DNA of 51,867 nucleotides. Origin: Rhodobacteraceae bacterium UBA2776. GTDB taxonomy: Bacteria; Pseudomonadota; Alphaproteobacteria; Rhodobacterales; Rhodobacteraceae. The first letter of the stretch is position 1; every line of letters starts with the position of its first letter. Where the stretch lies: the NCBI GenBank assembly GCA_002352425.1, contig DEIK01000120.1, forward strand, positions 45,212-97,078. Direction: 5' to 3'. The position numbers and the translations under genes are program-made. Under the pieces are notes generated by a model, which was not told where the DNA came from, did not search any database, and saw only the letters and a list, made by a program, of their open reading frames with translations. Positions 7,288 to 15,289 of this stretch are shown one piece after another.

Positions 7288-10200
7288 ATGGAAAATAGCC
7301 TTTTTCAGTTCATCTGGAAATACTCCAAACGTAATCAATTGATGTTGCTGGCAGTCACTTTGATGACCTTCCCGATCCTTTATCTGTCGCTGGAGTTGCC
7401 CAAACGGATCATCAACGATGCTATTGGCGGCACGGGTGAAAACGTGGCCCTATGGGGCGTGACCCTGAGCCAAACCCAGTTTTTAATGGCGCTTTGCGTT
7501 GGGTTCCTGCTTGCGGTTTTGGTGAACGGCTTGCTCAAAATGCGGCTTAACACCATGAAGGGTGTGCTGGCTGAACGGCTGTTGCGGCGGTTCCGTTTTC
7601 AGCTTTTGACCCGCGTACTACGGTTTCCGCGCCCTTATTTTCGCACAACGAGCCAGGGCGAATTGGTTTCGATGGTAACATCGGAGGCAGAACCTATGGG
7701 GGGCTTGATGGGGGATATGTTGTCACAGCCCGTGTTCCAAGCCGGCCAAATGATCACCATCTTGGCGTTCCTGTTCGCTCAAAGTTTTTGGTTCGGCTTG
7801 GCCTCTGTGGCGCTGATCCCGTTGCAAGCCTGGATCATTCCAAAGCTGCAACGCCAAATAAATCTGTTGAACAAAGCGCGTATTAAGGAAGTGCGCAAAC
7901 TGGCCGCCGACATCGGCGAATCCGCTGCCGGTGTCAGCGACATTCGCACCAATGGTGGGCTGCGCTATCGTATGTCGTTGTTCTCAAACCGTTTGGGAAA
8001 CCTGTTTGATATCCGGTTCGATATTTATCAGAAGAAGTTTTTTATGAAGTTCCTCAACAATTTCATCAATCAGCTGACACCGTTCTTTTTCTACTCGGTC
8101 GGTGGCTATCTGGCGATCAATGGCCAGATTTCGGTCGGCGCACTTGTGGCGGCACTCGCGGCCTACAAAGATTTGTCATCGCCGTGGAAGGAACTACTGT
8201 CCTATTACAATCAGACCCAAGATATGGCCTTGCGCTGGGAGGTCGTAACCGAAAGGTTCTCGCCCAAAACGCTGGTGGCAGACGAGCTGTTTGAAGGCAT
8301 GCCCGATGACATGCCAAGTCTAAGTGGAGACATCGAAATACGTGACGTTACCGTTGTTGATGATGGCGGCCAAACGGTGCTTGAGGATATCAATCTAACC
8401 ATCCCCAAAGGCGCCCGCGTTGCAATCAAGGTCCGCAGCGAAACGGCCGCAATGGCGATTGCCGATGTTCTGACACGCGAAGTCATTCCACAACGCGGCA
8501 CGGTGCAGATAGCGGGCCATAATTTGAATGAACTGCATCAGGCTGTGGTGGCAAACCGCATTGGCTATGCCCACTCCAAACCGCATATCTTTGAGGGCAC
8601 GTTGGGCGACAACATTTTGCTGCCTTTCAAAAATGGGCCCGCCGCCGACGAAGACCACAGCGCCAGCTCAGAGCGCTGGCTCCGCGAGTCTATGCTTTCG
8701 GGCAACAGTCCGGATCAATTCGAGGCCGAATGGGTTGATCCACACTTGGCTGGCCTACCCTCCACAGACGCCATACATGAGTGGTGGTTCCAGTTGGTCG
8801 AAGCGATGGGCATTGACGACTTTATGGTCCGTCGCGTTTTGAAAACCCGTATCGAGGTTAGCAACCAACAAGAGTTGGCCGATGCAATTGTGCGCCTGCG
8901 GCCCGAAATCGCGAAACGATTGGTCGAAGCAGGTTTGGATGACATCGTCCACCCGTTCGATCCGGAATTGTTCAACCCGGTATCACCCTTGGGCATGAAC
9001 TTGCTTTATGCTTTTCCAACCCGGATGCTAACTCAAAGAACGCTGGCCCAAGAAGCCAATTTCATGTTGATGCTTGAAAAAGAAGACATCGTTGATGAAT
9101 TGGCTGAAATGTCCGCTAGTCTGATTGAGGGGCTGACCGCGACATTTGGCAACGACGGCACAGATCACCCTCTGTTTCGGCGGCTAAACTTGGACGAAGA
9201 CCTTTATCACCAACTTGGTGCAATCGTCGCCAAACGACGGCTCGTGGGCAATGCGGGGCTGTCGCCTGAAGACTTTGCTTTGATGTTGACGGTGACTTTT
9301 GCGTTCTCGTCCGAGCAAATTGGCCCTGCATTCGGTGAAGCCTTCAAAACCCGTGTTTTGGAAATCAGAAAGAAAAGCTCGACGATGATGGTGGCGCAAC
9401 TGGACGGGTTGTTTGAAACGCTCAACCCCGAAACCTACATTCCTATTATGACGGTTCTGGGGAACGCCATATTCGGGCGTATTTCCAACATGGCGGGCGC
9501 GCGTGAAAAGCAGATCGAAAACATCGTGTTTGATGTGTTTGTAGAGAATGGCCTACGGCGGCTTGCGGCGCAGTCCATTTTTGATCTCTCAACCACACAG
9601 GGCGGCGAAAATCTACCCGCTGTGTTCCGCGAACGGATTGCGTTTAGTCGAGCCAGTATCAAGAAGCCGGATGTCTTAATCCTTGGGAATGCGCTGGCCA
9701 GTCACGACAGCGAAGCGCGTGCCACAATGCGGGACCGGATCAGCGCTTTGATGCCTGACACGACGATCATTTTCATCGAGAACAGTTTTCAAAACCCGGA
9801 CAGGTATGACGTTTTCGCCGAGATCAAAGATGGCCGCATTGATGGTGCAGAGCGGTCCGAGGAAATCGTGGACGCAGATGCACGTCAGGATTTGAACCGC
9901 AAACTACGCGCGATCAAAGAGACCGAATTGTTCGCAGGCCTTGATCGTAAACAACAACGTTTATTGGCGTTTAGCGCCCAATGGTACAAAGCCAAGGCTG
10001 GACAAGAAATCTTCAAGGCCGGACAAACTGCGGATGCGGCATTTCTGTGCGTCAAAGGGTCGAGCGGCCTGTATTGGCCGGAAAAAAACGGAAAAACCTT
10101 ATTGGTGACTGAAGTTTTGCCCGGGCGATTAATCGGTGATATGGCCGTAATTCTAAATAACGACCGTACACTTGACATGATTGCAATCGAAGACAGTGTT

Positions 10201-10386
10201 TTCCTGCGTATTGGTGCAATAGAATTGATGTCAGTGATAGAAAACGACGCAAAAGTTGCGACAAGCTTACTGCGCGCGGTTTCGAGCCACTTGCAAGATG
10301 CCGGCGATGGTATTCGTGCGATAAGAGAGTTTGCGGTTGATAAAGGTGTAGATTTCGAGGAACTGGACAAAACCATTCTTGATTAA
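7288..10386 (+). CDS. ABC exporter-like protein with degenerate ATPase motifs and C-terminal cNMP-binding-like domain
   Basis: A 1032-residue protein. Residues 1-320 form a type-1 exporter membrane domain (hydrophobic segments near 18-36, 63-85, 152-188, 260-290). Residues 345-860 follow the order of an ABC nucleotide-binding domain, but its motifs are replaced. The P-loop position (374-388) reads GARVAIKVRSETAAM with no GxxGxGKST. The signature region (772-790) reads GGENLPAVFRERIAFSRAS instead of LSGGQ. The Walker B position (795-803) is DVLILGNAL, lacking the Asp-Glu pair, and the H-loop (827-833) is IIFIENS, lacking His. A mostly helical insertion of about 320 residues (450-770) splits the domain. 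Residues 875-1010 resemble a cyclic-nucleotide-binding domain, with GDMAVILNNDRTLDM at the phosphate-binding cassette. The long frame is intact, so the changes look selected, not decayed. Confidence 0.8.
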   Translation: MENSLFQFIWKYSKRNQLMLLAVTLMTFPILYLSLELPKRIINDAIGGTGENVALWGVTLSQTQFLMALCVGFLLAVLVNGLLKMRLNTMKGVLAERLLRRFRFQLLTRVLRFPRPYFRTTSQGELVSMVTSEAEPMGGLMGDMLSQPVFQAGQMITILAFLFAQSFWFGLASVALIPLQAWIIPKLQRQINLLNKARIKEVRKLAADIGESAAGVSDIRTNGGLRYRMSLFSNRLGNLFDIRFDIYQKKFFMKFLNNFINQLTPFFFYSVGGYLAINGQISVGALVAALAAYKDLSSPWKELLSYYNQTQDMALRWEVVTERFSPKTLVADELFEGMPDDMPSLSGDIEIRDVTVVDDGGQTVLEDINLTIPKGARVAIKVRSETAAMAIADVLTREVIPQRGTVQIAGHNLNELHQAVVANRIGYAHSKPHIFEGTLGDNILLPFKNGPAADEDHSASSERWLRESMLSGNSPDQFEAEWVDPHLAGLPSTDAIHEWWFQLVEAMGIDDFMVRRVLKTRIEVSNQQELADAIVRLRPEIAKRLVEAGLDDIVHPFDPELFNPVSPLGMNLLYAFPTRMLTQRTLAQEANFMLMLEKEDIVDELAEMSASLIEGLTATFGNDGTDHPLFRRLNLDEDLYHQLGAIVAKRRLVGNAGLSPEDFALMLTVTFAFSSEQIGPAFGEAFKTRVLEIRKKSSTMMVAQLDGLFETLNPETYIPIMTVLGNAIFGRISNMAGAREKQIENIVFDVFVENGLRRLAAQSIFDLSTTQGGENLPAVFRERIAFSRASIKKPDVLILGNALASHDSEARATMRDRISALMPDTTIIFIENSFQNPDRYDVFAEIKDGRIDGAERSEEIVDADARQDLNRKLRAIKETELFAGLDRKQQRLLAFSAQWYKAKAGQEIFKAGQTADAAFLCVKGSSGLYWPEKNGKTLLVTEVLPGRLIGDMAVILNNDRTLDMIAIEDSVFLRIGAIELMSVIENDAKVATSLLRAVSSHLQDAGDGIRAIREFAVDKGVDFEELDKTILD

Positions 10387-10444
10387 ACAAGCTGAGCGCC
10401 CACATGAAGGTTTTCGGCATTTCCTCATAGCGCACAGGCCGTGA

Positions 10445-10690
10445 CTATTTCCAAAAACCTGCCTGCACCTGCGCGGCTCTGAGCCCGTCTGATGTCTCGA
10501 CCATCAGCTGGGTTCCCGCCTGCCAATGGCCTGTATCAACCATGCCAATTGCCACATTGGTCCCGTAATCCGGTGACCAAACCGCCTACGAGATTTGGCT
10601 GACCGCCGCCCCATCCCGCATTAGGGGCAAGGCATCTGGCCCCGACATGACGCACGCCTGCTTATCCGCGAAGAGGTTAGCCCCGTTGCC
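10445..10690 (-). pseudogene. GcvT-family (DmdA-like) C-terminal remnant
   Basis: On the minus strand the frame ending with the TAG at 10447-10445 reads SGPDALPLMRDGAAVSQIS, a stop, then AVWSPDYGTNVAIGMVDTGH, WQAGTQLMVETSDGLRAAQV and QAGFWK. This resembles the end of dimethylsulfoniopropionate demethylase DmdA, which closes with a similar SPEFGVNVAIGMV and VREGFWR pattern, and more loosely other GcvT-fold aminomethyltransferases. About 70 residues remain of roughly 365, with one in-frame stop. Homology ends near 10690, next to the LysR relic on the opposite strand. The DmdA assignment is from memory of the family and should be tested against other GcvT paralogues. Confidence 0.6.
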
Positions 10691-10699
10691 GCGCCCAGT

Positions 10700-11098
10700 G
10701 TGGTGGAGCGCATCCAAAAGAATGCGGCGCTGGGGTGGTCTATGGGAAGCCCGATTGTTGAGTTAGAAGACCCTGACTCCAGATGGCTGAGCTGGCAGAC
10801 GTGGGTTGGCCAAACTGATGTCCCCCTTCCTCCGTCGGATAAAAGGATCATCGTCAACGATCACGGTTTGGCCCTGCACATGGCCTTGGCCGGAAATGGC
10901 GTGGTGCTGGCGTGGCTCGGGGTCGTGGATGAACTGCTGCGCGGCCAAAGCCTGATCCGATTGTCTCAGCAGGTTCTAACCTCCAAAGCCGGCTACTGGC
11001 TGGTTGGGCCCGTCGGGTTTTTTCGACACCCAACGCGGCCAGTTGGTTTTGGAGAGCCTAGAGAACGGCAATCCGGTGTCGCAAATCGGCGTAACTGA
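10700..11098 (+). pseudogene. LysR-family regulator, C-terminal remnant
   Basis: The frame gives WQTWVGQTD, then IIVNDHGLALHMALAGNGVV, LAWLGVVDELL and GYWLVGPVGFF, the second half of the substrate-binding domain of a GcvA-like LysR regulator. There is no helix-turn-helix, and the start is simply where homology begins. A frameshift at the T-run near 11018-11023 (the next frame reads FSTPNAASWFW) and further shifts scramble the end. It was probably divergent from the DmdA-like gene, and one deletion appears to have removed both 5' halves. Confidence 0.6.
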
Positions 11099-11137
11099 CC
11101 ACGGCTGATTCTGCGGGGGCGACGTGGGATGTAAATC

Positions 11138-11149
11138 ACAAAATTTTGT
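11138..11149. repeat. 12-bp palindrome ACAAAATTTTGT
   Basis: A perfect palindrome 145 bp upstream of the sulfite-assimilation operon, flanked by GGGA and TCCC so that a larger imperfect stem is possible. It may be a regulator site or the end of the LysR unit; nothing decides between these. Confidence 0.3.
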
Positions 11150-11257
11150 CCCATCGAACCACATACACATCAGAACAAATTCTCCGTTTAGTTAGAATTT
11201 TTGCCACAACAGTCCTATTCGACCATCCGATATGGCCACAATTCGGAACATTGTCCT

Positions 11258-11295
11258 ATATGAGAGTCCAACACCACTGAAAGGATCTCTCATAT
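11258..11295 (+). promoter_or_regulatory. Inverted repeat enclosing the ribosome-binding site of the DUF2849 gene
   Basis: ATATGAGAG (11258-11266) and CTCTCATAT (11287-11295) are perfect 9-bp arms. The 20-base loop ends in AAGGAT, the ribosome-binding site, and the start codon ATG (11294) is in the right arm. In RNA this could hide the start codon of the first gene of the cys operon; in DNA it could be an operator. The transcript start is unknown. Confidence 0.45.
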
Positions 11296-11608
11296 GTCTT
11301 CTGCTTTCACACCAAAAGTTGTTACCGCCAATGATCTGGAATGTGGCGATGTGGTTTACCTAACGGCGGGTGGTCAATGGGTGCGTCAGCATCGGGATGC
11401 CGAGCTTCTTTTGGACGCTGATCATGCCGCTGCGCGTCTAATTCTGGCAGAGGCCCAGCATGGTCAGATCGTTGGCGCATATCTTGCGGATGCCATCACG
11501 GGACAGCACGGCCCCAAACCAGTTCATTTTCGCGAAGTGTTTCGTGCTCGCGGTCCCTCGAACCTTTTTCACGGCAAGCAATCGGAGCAAAACAATGTAT
11601 CAATATAA
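11294..11608 (+). CDS. DUF2849 domain protein
   Basis: A 104-residue protein matching DUF2849: FTPKVVTANDLECGDVVYLT at the start and HFREVFRARGPSNLFHGKQ at the end. The family is regularly found directly in front of sulfite/nitrite reductase in alphaproteobacteria, and that is its position here; its biochemical role is not known to me. The downstream reductase starts at 11595, inside this gene, so the two are coupled. A hairpin (11258-11295) overlaps its translation start. Confidence 0.85.
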   Translation: MSSAFTPKVVTANDLECGDVVYLTAGGQWVRQHRDAELLLDADHAAARLILAEAQHGQIVGAYLADAITGQHGPKPVHFREVFRARGPSNLFHGKQSEQNNVSI

Positions 11609-13265
11609 TGATTTTGACACTGGTTTCGTCAAGGCACGCAATGCGCAATTCCGCGACCAGGTCGCGCGTCGCATTGATGGCAGCCTGACGGAGGACGAAT
11701 TCAAGCCGCTACGTCTGATGAACGGATTATACCTGCAATTGCACGCCTACATGCTGCGCGTGGCCATTCCTTATGGCACTTTGAACAGCGTCAAAATGCG
11801 TCAACTGGCGATGATCGCAGAACGTTGGGACAAGGGGTATGGCCATTTCACCACCCGCCAAAACATCCAGTACAACTGGCCTCGGCTGTCGGATGTGCCG
11901 GACATGCTGGATGCGTTGGAAGACGTGGGCATGCATGCCATTCAGACCTCGGGCAACACCATTCGCAATGTGACCTCCGATCATTTTTCCGGTGCCGCGG
12001 CGGATGAAATCGAAGACCCACGTCCAATTGCGGAATTGCTGCGTCAGTGGTCCACGGATCATCCCGAGTTTCAATTTCTGGGGCGCAAATTCAAAATCGC
12101 CGTTGGCGCATCTACCCATGATCGCGCCGTCCTAAAGGCCCATGATCTGGCCATACGCGTTGTGCAAAACGACACGGGTGAGACAGGTTATGAGGTTCTC
12201 ATCGGTGGCGGTTTGGGACGCACGCCGATGATTGGCCAAGTGATCAACGGCTTCCTGCCACGCCCCGATTTACTGCCTTATGTCGAGGCGGTTTTGAGCG
12301 TTTACAACCTGTTGGGCCGCCGCGACAACAAGTATAAGGCACGGATCAAGATCACGTTGCATGAAAACGGTATGGACAAAATCCGCGCTTTGGTTGCTGA
12401 GCGTTTCGCAGGTATCAAGCCGCAGTTTGGTGGTCAGGATCAAGCCTTGCTGGCACAGTTCCAGCGCGATTTTGCTGCGCCTGACTATATCACAGCGCCG
12501 CTGGAAACCTTTGAGGCGGCCTATGCGTCTGACCCGGGTTTTGCATCTTGGGTCGATACCAATCTAGCGGCGCATAAGAACCCCGATTACGCCATAGCGA
12601 CAATCTCGCTCAAGGCGCATGGCCAAACCCCTGGCGACGCCACGTCCGAACAAATGCGTCTGATGGCAGATGTTGCAGCCGAGTTTTCCCACGATGAATT
12701 GCGCATCAGTCACGAGCAAAACGTGATCCTGCCGCATGTCCACAAAAGCCACTTGCCGGCCGTCCATGCGCGGCTGAAACAGCTCGGGTTAGCAACCGCC
12801 AACATCGGATTGATTTCCGACATCATTGCCTGCCCCGGCATGGATTATTGCGCGCTGGCGACCGCCCGCTCGATCCCTGTGGCGCAACAAATCGCCACCC
12901 GTTTTGACGAATTGAAACTGGAGCATGACATTGGTGCGCTGAAGATCAAAATCTCGGGCTGCATCAATGCTTGTGGTCACCACCATGTTGGCCATATCGG
13001 TATTTTGGGGTTGGATCGCGCAGGTGTTGAGAGTTACCAAATCACGTTGGGCGGCGACGCCACAGAGACCACGACGATCGGCACGCGCACAGGACCGGGT
13101 TTTTCCTACGACGAAATCCTGCCCGCAATTGAGCGTCTGGTTCTGGAGTATTTGGACTTGCGCCAAGACCGTGACGAAGCCTTCATCGACACCTATCGCC
13201 GTCTCGGTGCGGCCCCTTTCAAGGCGATCCTCTATCCAGAAGGACGGGTTAAAAATGCGGCATGA
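11595..13265 (+). CDS. cysI: Sulfite reductase hemoprotein (nitrite/sulfite reductase family)
   Basis: Reduces sulfite to sulfide for cysteine synthesis, using siroheme and a [4Fe-4S] cluster. The 556-residue protein has both ferredoxin-like half domains. The cluster ligands are Cys413 and Cys419 (CPGMDYCALA) and Cys456 and Cys460 (SGCINACGHHHVGHIG). I placed the start at MYQYNDFDTGF (ATG 11595, GGAG upstream) instead of the longer open frame from 11460, because that upstream part only shadows the DUF2849 gene. The next gene, an APS reductase, makes sulfite reduction more likely than nitrite reduction. Confidence 0.9.
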   Translation: MYQYNDFDTGFVKARNAQFRDQVARRIDGSLTEDEFKPLRLMNGLYLQLHAYMLRVAIPYGTLNSVKMRQLAMIAERWDKGYGHFTTRQNIQYNWPRLSDVPDMLDALEDVGMHAIQTSGNTIRNVTSDHFSGAAADEIEDPRPIAELLRQWSTDHPEFQFLGRKFKIAVGASTHDRAVLKAHDLAIRVVQNDTGETGYEVLIGGGLGRTPMIGQVINGFLPRPDLLPYVEAVLSVYNLLGRRDNKYKARIKITLHENGMDKIRALVAERFAGIKPQFGGQDQALLAQFQRDFAAPDYITAPLETFEAAYASDPGFASWVDTNLAAHKNPDYAIATISLKAHGQTPGDATSEQMRLMADVAAEFSHDELRISHEQNVILPHVHKSHLPAVHARLKQLGLATANIGLISDIIACPGMDYCALATARSIPVAQQIATRFDELKLEHDIGALKIKISGCINACGHHHVGHIGILGLDRAGVESYQITLGGDATETTTIGTRTGPGFSYDEILPAIERLVLEYLDLRQDRDEAFIDTYRRLGAAPFKAILYPEGRVKNAA

Positions 13266-14010
13266 ATCCAACTTCCTTACGGTCAATGACAAAGTCGGAA
13301 TCTTGAACCGCCAAAGCAGCAATTTTGAACCTCAGAGGGTTCTGAATTTCGCAATCCAGCGTGCAGCAACCAACCGCACGGCACTGGTGTCGTCCTTTGG
13401 GGCCGAGTCCGTGGTACTGTTGCACATGGTGTCGCAGATCGACGCAAGCCTGCCCGTTTTGTTCATCGACACCCAGATGTTGTTTGCCGAAACGCTGGTC
13501 TATCAGTCAGAAGTCGCTCGGCAATTGGGCCTGTCTGATGTGCGCAGTATCTCGGCGGAGACGCTGGATATTTCCGTCCGCGATCCGGACGGCACCTTGA
13601 ACATGCGGGACAAGGACGCCTGTTGTGCCTTGCGAAAATCCAACCCGTTGCAACAGGCCCTTAAAGGGTTTGACGCCTGGATTACGGGACGTAAACGGTT
13701 CCAGTCTGGCAGTCGCGCGGCACTCGAATTTTTTGAAGCTGATGGAAATCGCCAGATCAAAATCAACCCGCTGGCCCATTGGCGACCTGAGGACCTTCAA
13801 AACTACATCGAAACGCATGATTTACCCAAGCACCCAAAACTTGCGCAGAGCTTTGCCTCCATTGGCTGTGCGCCATGCACGTCTCCTGTCAAAGAGGGCG
13901 AAGACGCCCGTGCAGGGCGCTGGCGCGACAGCGACAAAACCGAATGCGGTATACATTTCGTCAACGGGGAGGCGCAGCGCCAACCCCAGAAAGGGGAGTT
14001 TTCATCATGA
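13255..14010 (+). CDS. cysH: Assimilatory adenylyl-sulfate (APS) reductase
   Basis: Reduces adenylyl sulfate to sulfite and AMP with thioredoxin as donor. The 251-residue protein shows the two cysteine pairs that bind [4Fe-4S] in APS-type enzymes (KDACCALRKSNP and GCAPCTSPV) and the catalytic cysteine near the C-terminus (KTECGIH). PAPS-type CysH lacks the cluster cysteines, so APS is the likely substrate. The ATG at 13255 has AGGA upstream and overlaps the reductase stop by 11 bp; the stop overlaps the DUF934 start (ATGA). Confidence 0.92.
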   Translation: MRHESNFLTVNDKVGILNRQSSNFEPQRVLNFAIQRAATNRTALVSSFGAESVVLLHMVSQIDASLPVLFIDTQMLFAETLVYQSEVARQLGLSDVRSISAETLDISVRDPDGTLNMRDKDACCALRKSNPLQQALKGFDAWITGRKRFQSGSRAALEFFEADGNRQIKINPLAHWRPEDLQNYIETHDLPKHPKLAQSFASIGCAPCTSPVKEGEDARAGRWRDSDKTECGIHFVNGEAQRQPQKGEFSS

Positions 14011-14432
14011 ACGTAATTGTAAAAGACACAGGGTTTGGAGCCGACGATTGGACGCAAGGATATGTTGCCTTGGACGCTGTGTCAGGCACCACCTCGACCG
14101 CCTTGGCCATCGACGTGGATTCGGGTGCAGACCCCGAAACGATGCGCCCTTTGTTGGACCGCGCCGATCTAATCCGCATTGATTTTCCCAACTTTGCGGA
14201 TGGGCGCGGCTTCACCATCGCGCGGCGCCTGCGGTTGATGAAATATCAGGGCCGCCTGCGCGCCAAGGGGCATGTCATTGCAGACCAGTACGCGATGGCA
14301 CGGCGCAGCGGTTTTGACGAAATCGAGATCGAGGCCGAGCTTGCCGCACGCCAACCCGAAGCCCAATGGCTAAGCCGCGCCAACTGGCGGGACAACGATT
14401 ATCAAGCCTTGGTCCGCGCAACAGCAAGCTAG
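14007..14432 (+). CDS. DUF934 family protein (sulfur assimilation-linked)
   Basis: A 141-residue member of DUF934, recognisable from GRGFTIARRLRLMKYQGRLR, ending with the usual WLSRANWRDNDYQ segment. The family sits beside cysI and cysH in many proteobacteria and is often named a putative oxidoreductase of sulfite assimilation; its reaction is not established as far as I know. It is the last gene of the DUF2849-cysI-cysH-DUF934 operon, coupled to cysH by ATGA. Its end overlaps the convergent hydrolase gene by 4 bp. Confidence 0.85.
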   Translation: MNVIVKDTGFGADDWTQGYVALDAVSGTTSTALAIDVDSGADPETMRPLLDRADLIRIDFPNFADGRGFTIARRLRLMKYQGRLRAKGHVIADQYAMARRSGFDEIEIEAELAARQPEAQWLSRANWRDNDYQALVRATAS

Positions 14433-15289
14433 GTTTTTGGGTCGCTCAATGCCGAAATAATTTGCCGAATCTCACGTATATCTGACGAACGTGATAGCGT
14501 TGGCGCGTGACCGCAGCCCTCCAAGATCGTTGCCTTTGGTTTTGGGCCTATTGCCATCATTTTCTCTAACAATTTTCTGGGCAAAAGGTCTGATTTCTCA
14601 CCGCAGACGATATGGGTCGGGACAGTGATCCGCGCGTATCTATCCCAGGTTGTCAGCTCGTCCGCCGAGGCGGTGAACTGAACCAGAATCTTTGGGTCAT
14701 AGTGGATCGTGAACGCGCCTTCTGCTGTTCGACGCAGCGAGCTACGCGTCATTCTACGCCAAAAATCACCGTGCGCGGGGCCAAAGGGCGTATAGATCAA
14801 TCGAAACCATTTCTCAGCGTCTTTGAGTGTTTTGAAGAGCGGTAATTCCGTCGCATAGGACAGAATTCGGTCGATGGCAACTTGGGGGACTTCTGGTCCA
14901 ATATCGTTGATGATCAAATACTTGATCCGCGCCGCAAGTGGGCCAGACGCCATTCGCATACCGATCTGACCGCCCATTGACGTGCCCAGCCAACCCGAAG
15001 ATTCTATCCCGTAATGATCCAAAACAGCGGCAGCGATTTGCGTGTAATGCTCGACCGAATACTCGGCCTCTGGCGCCGCGGACCAGCTGGACAAGCCACG
15101 CCCAATCATATCGGGACAAATCACGAAGTGCGCGTCCGCAAGGGCTGCCGCCAGCTCATCAAAATCACGCCCCGTGCGGGCCAACCCGTGCCACATCACC
15201 AATGGCTTGCCCTTGGGGTTGCCCCATTCGGTCACGTGAATTTCATGCCCCATCGCGGGTACATATGAAAATCTCGGCGAGATGTTCAC
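14429..15289 (-). CDS. Alpha/beta hydrolase (paralogue of the hydrolase at 20800)
   Basis: A 286-residue alpha/beta-fold hydrolase. The nucleophile is in LGTSMGGQIG and the catalytic histidine in EGCGHAPT. The oxyanion-loop segment MWHGLARTGRDFD is identical in the second hydrolase of this locus. I chose the GTG at 15289, which has AGGAGAG upstream and overlaps the livM-like stop (GTGA); the open frame runs further up, inside that gene. It is the last gene of the leftward transporter operon, so its substrate is probably taken up by that transporter. Ester, lactone or amide hydrolysis are all possible. Confidence 0.8.
   Translation of the reverse strand: MNISPRFSYVPAMGHEIHVTEWGNPKGKPLVMWHGLARTGRDFDELAAALADAHFVICPDMIGRGLSSWSAAPEAEYSVEHYTQIAAAVLDHYGIESSGWLGTSMGGQIGMRMASGPLAARIKYLIINDIGPEVPQVAIDRILSYATELPLFKTLKDAEKWFRLIYTPFGPAHGDFWRRMTRSSLRRTAEGAFTIHYDPKILVQFTASADELTTWDRYARITVPTHIVCGEKSDLLPRKLLEKMMAIGPKPKATILEGCGHAPTLSRSSDIREIRQIISALSDPKT

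Noticed and set aside
11460..11594. N-terminal extension of sulfite reductase
   Set aside because: The extra 45 codons are a shadow of the DUF2849 gene; the ATG at 11595 has a ribosome-binding site and the typical N-terminus.
12967..13254. N-terminal extension of APS reductase
   Set aside because: The upstream open frame lies inside the sulfite reductase gene; the ATG at 13255 is the natural start.
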